55,782 bases of DNA from Entrophospora sp. SA101 (taxonomy: Eukaryota > Glomeromycota > Glomeromycetes > Entrophosporales > Entrophosporaceae): contig CAUDNR010004202.1 of the NCBI GenBank assembly GCA_958430865.1, positions 1-55,782 of the forward strand, given 5' to 3'. This document shows positions 54,557 to 55,782 of the stretch, piece after piece; position 1 is the stretch's first letter; every line of letters begins with the position of its first letter. Made by a program: the position numbers and the translations under genes. A model generated the notes under the pieces. That model was not told where the DNA came from, did no database searches, and saw only the letters and a list, made by a program, of their open reading frames with translations.

Positions 54557-55200
54557 CACACACCCAACCCAAAAAAAGCATGCAAATACAATTATCATTA
54601 CCAAAAATGGTTTGTACTATATTCACTGCATAAAAGTGAACTGTATTCAATCTGACACAACTATCAAAAATATAATAATAATGAGACTAGCTGATCATTG
54701 AAAATAATTAAAGTGACATGAAAAAATATAATAATTTTGTTATCCCAAGAACATTTGCTTATTAAGTAAAAAATAATCTTCATATCAAACATAATATACT
54801 GAATAGAGTACTATTAGATAATAAGCATAACTAGTGTTTATATTCATTCAAAATTGTTCGGACAATGACTGAATATCATGAATATCATACTAAAAAAAGG
54901 AAATAACATTGAGGATGTTTTTATCTTTTTTTTTGAAACATAATTTTCAGAGTTTTTAAATGCTAAAAAGGCATGTTAACACCAACAATACAACCAAGGG
55001 CAAAATGTTAGAAGGATGTTTAAAGGCCTATTTACATCTGTATTTGTAAATTTTATGCTTATGAAATAAAACAATTGCATATAACCAAGAGACTTTTTTT
55101 GTTAAAAAACAGTTGTGTGTATATATTATTATTATTATACAATCAATAATGATATAAAATATATTTATTTATGTAATATTGATTATTATAACTATACATG
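54557..55200. other. Non-coding
   Basis: AT-rich DNA with no recognisable gene or repeat beyond short homopolymers and an ATT microsatellite near 55125. Confidence 0.4.
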
Positions 55201-55223
55201 CGATGGTAATTATTTTGCCAAAA

Positions 55224-55280
55224 ACGTAATACGTAATTACGAAATTAATTACGAAATCAATTACGAATGACGAAATTAAA
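55224..55280. repeat. 12-13 bp tandem repeat
   Basis: Four or five units of ATTACGAAATTA type. Confidence 0.7.
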
Positions 55281-55420
55281 TGACACCTATTATTTATCTC
55301 GTTATACTAGTATAATGACATAATTTGTCAACTTTTTTTAGAAATATAGAATTTATTCTGTTATAACAACATGTCAGTATAATGGAGAACCAATCAAAAT
55401 CATTCTCATTTCTGAAAAAA

Positions 55421-55540
55421 CATAAGGAAATAAAACTTATGCCTGGATCAAGATTGGCTGGCACCATGGAAAATTCTGATAACACTTCTGTACAATGCTG
55501 GTCAATTTTGACCCAGCATAAGTTTTAAATTTCCTGATAA
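55421..55540. mobile_element. Degenerate CATCAGGAAA-family MITE
   Basis: CATAAGGAAATAAAACTTAT..CTGGATCAAG faces ..TTGACCCAGCATAAGTTTTA..TTTCCTGATA, an inverted repeat of about 30 bp. The outer bases resemble the ends of 23508-23685 and 49772-49983. Confidence 0.55.
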
Positions 55541-55782
55541 AACATGAATGAAATAAAAATAAAATATATATATGTATAATAAAAATAAGGGTAATATTAT
55601 ATACAGAAAGGTTCTTTTATGAAATATACAGAACCTACGTGACAAATAAGGATTAATTCTTAGAGTTGGTAAACACTGTGTAATTCCTGCCACCCCCAGC
55701 CCACGAATTTAATCATCACGTCTGTGATAAATGTCACATTGGTTTTACAAAAATTTTGAGCTACAATTTAGTTTCCTTTTTT
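55541..55782. other. Right end, nothing recognised
   Basis: AT-rich; no supportable gene or repeat. Confidence 0.4.

Noticed and set aside
54262..54591. 109-codon minus-strand frame
   Set aside because: Produced by the internal direct repeat of the hAT MITE at 54366-54556.

Overview
The window is a very AT-rich eukaryotic nuclear sequence. It has short spliceosomal introns (about 60-240 bp, GT..AG), Asn/Asp-rich proteins and many small DNA-transposon relics. The gene style, a decayed Fanzor (TnpB-like) gene and gag-type remnants suggest a fungus, most likely an early-diverging lineage such as an arbuscular mycorrhizal fungus (Glomeromycotina, Rhizophagus-like). That placement is inference from style; no species marker is present. 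No tRNA, rRNA or CRISPR array was found.

The dominant structure is a direct duplication of about 22 kb: copy A at about 93-21860 and copy B at about 27982-50630. Between 2495-21396 and 30479-49380 the copies stay in perfect register (offset 27984), and every stretch I compared is identical. Both flanks of that core are homologous but diverged, with substitutions, indels and transposon insertions found only in copy B. Each copy carries, in order: a decayed Fanzor-like gene (+); an intact 11-exon mitochondrial dihydrolipoamide dehydrogenase gene (+, 509 aa); a 6-exon PAP2-family lipid phosphate phosphatase (-, 315 aa); a fragment of an actin-interacting protein 1 (AIP1/WDR1) gene (+, decayed); an unidentified decayed coding island; a 5-exon gene for a 958-aa coiled-coil, Asn-rich FYVE-domain protein (-); and about 7 kb of apparently non-coding AT-rich DNA.

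The spacer between the copies (about 21860-27980) holds a 10-N assembly gap (22250-22259), palindromes, a fold-back MITE and an island of decayed ORFs in alternating orientations. These are an unrecognised pseudogene (+), a frameshifted TBP-fold-like protein resembling those of giant viruses (-), a 112-aa orphan ORF (+) and a gag-protease retroelement remnant without reverse transcriptase (-).

The right part (50630-55782) has no intact gene. It is a transposon graveyard: hAT-type MITEs with perfect 8-bp target duplications, a TA-flanked mariner/pogo-type element, a Tc1/mariner helix-turn-helix relic, a decayed 16-residue-repeat protein, and tandem repeats.

The host genes are unrelated housekeeping or trafficking functions (2-oxoacid dehydrogenase E3, lipid dephosphorylation, PI3P binding) and do not form a pathway. 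The main question is whether the duplication is real, and if so what homogenised its core, or whether it is an assembly artefact.
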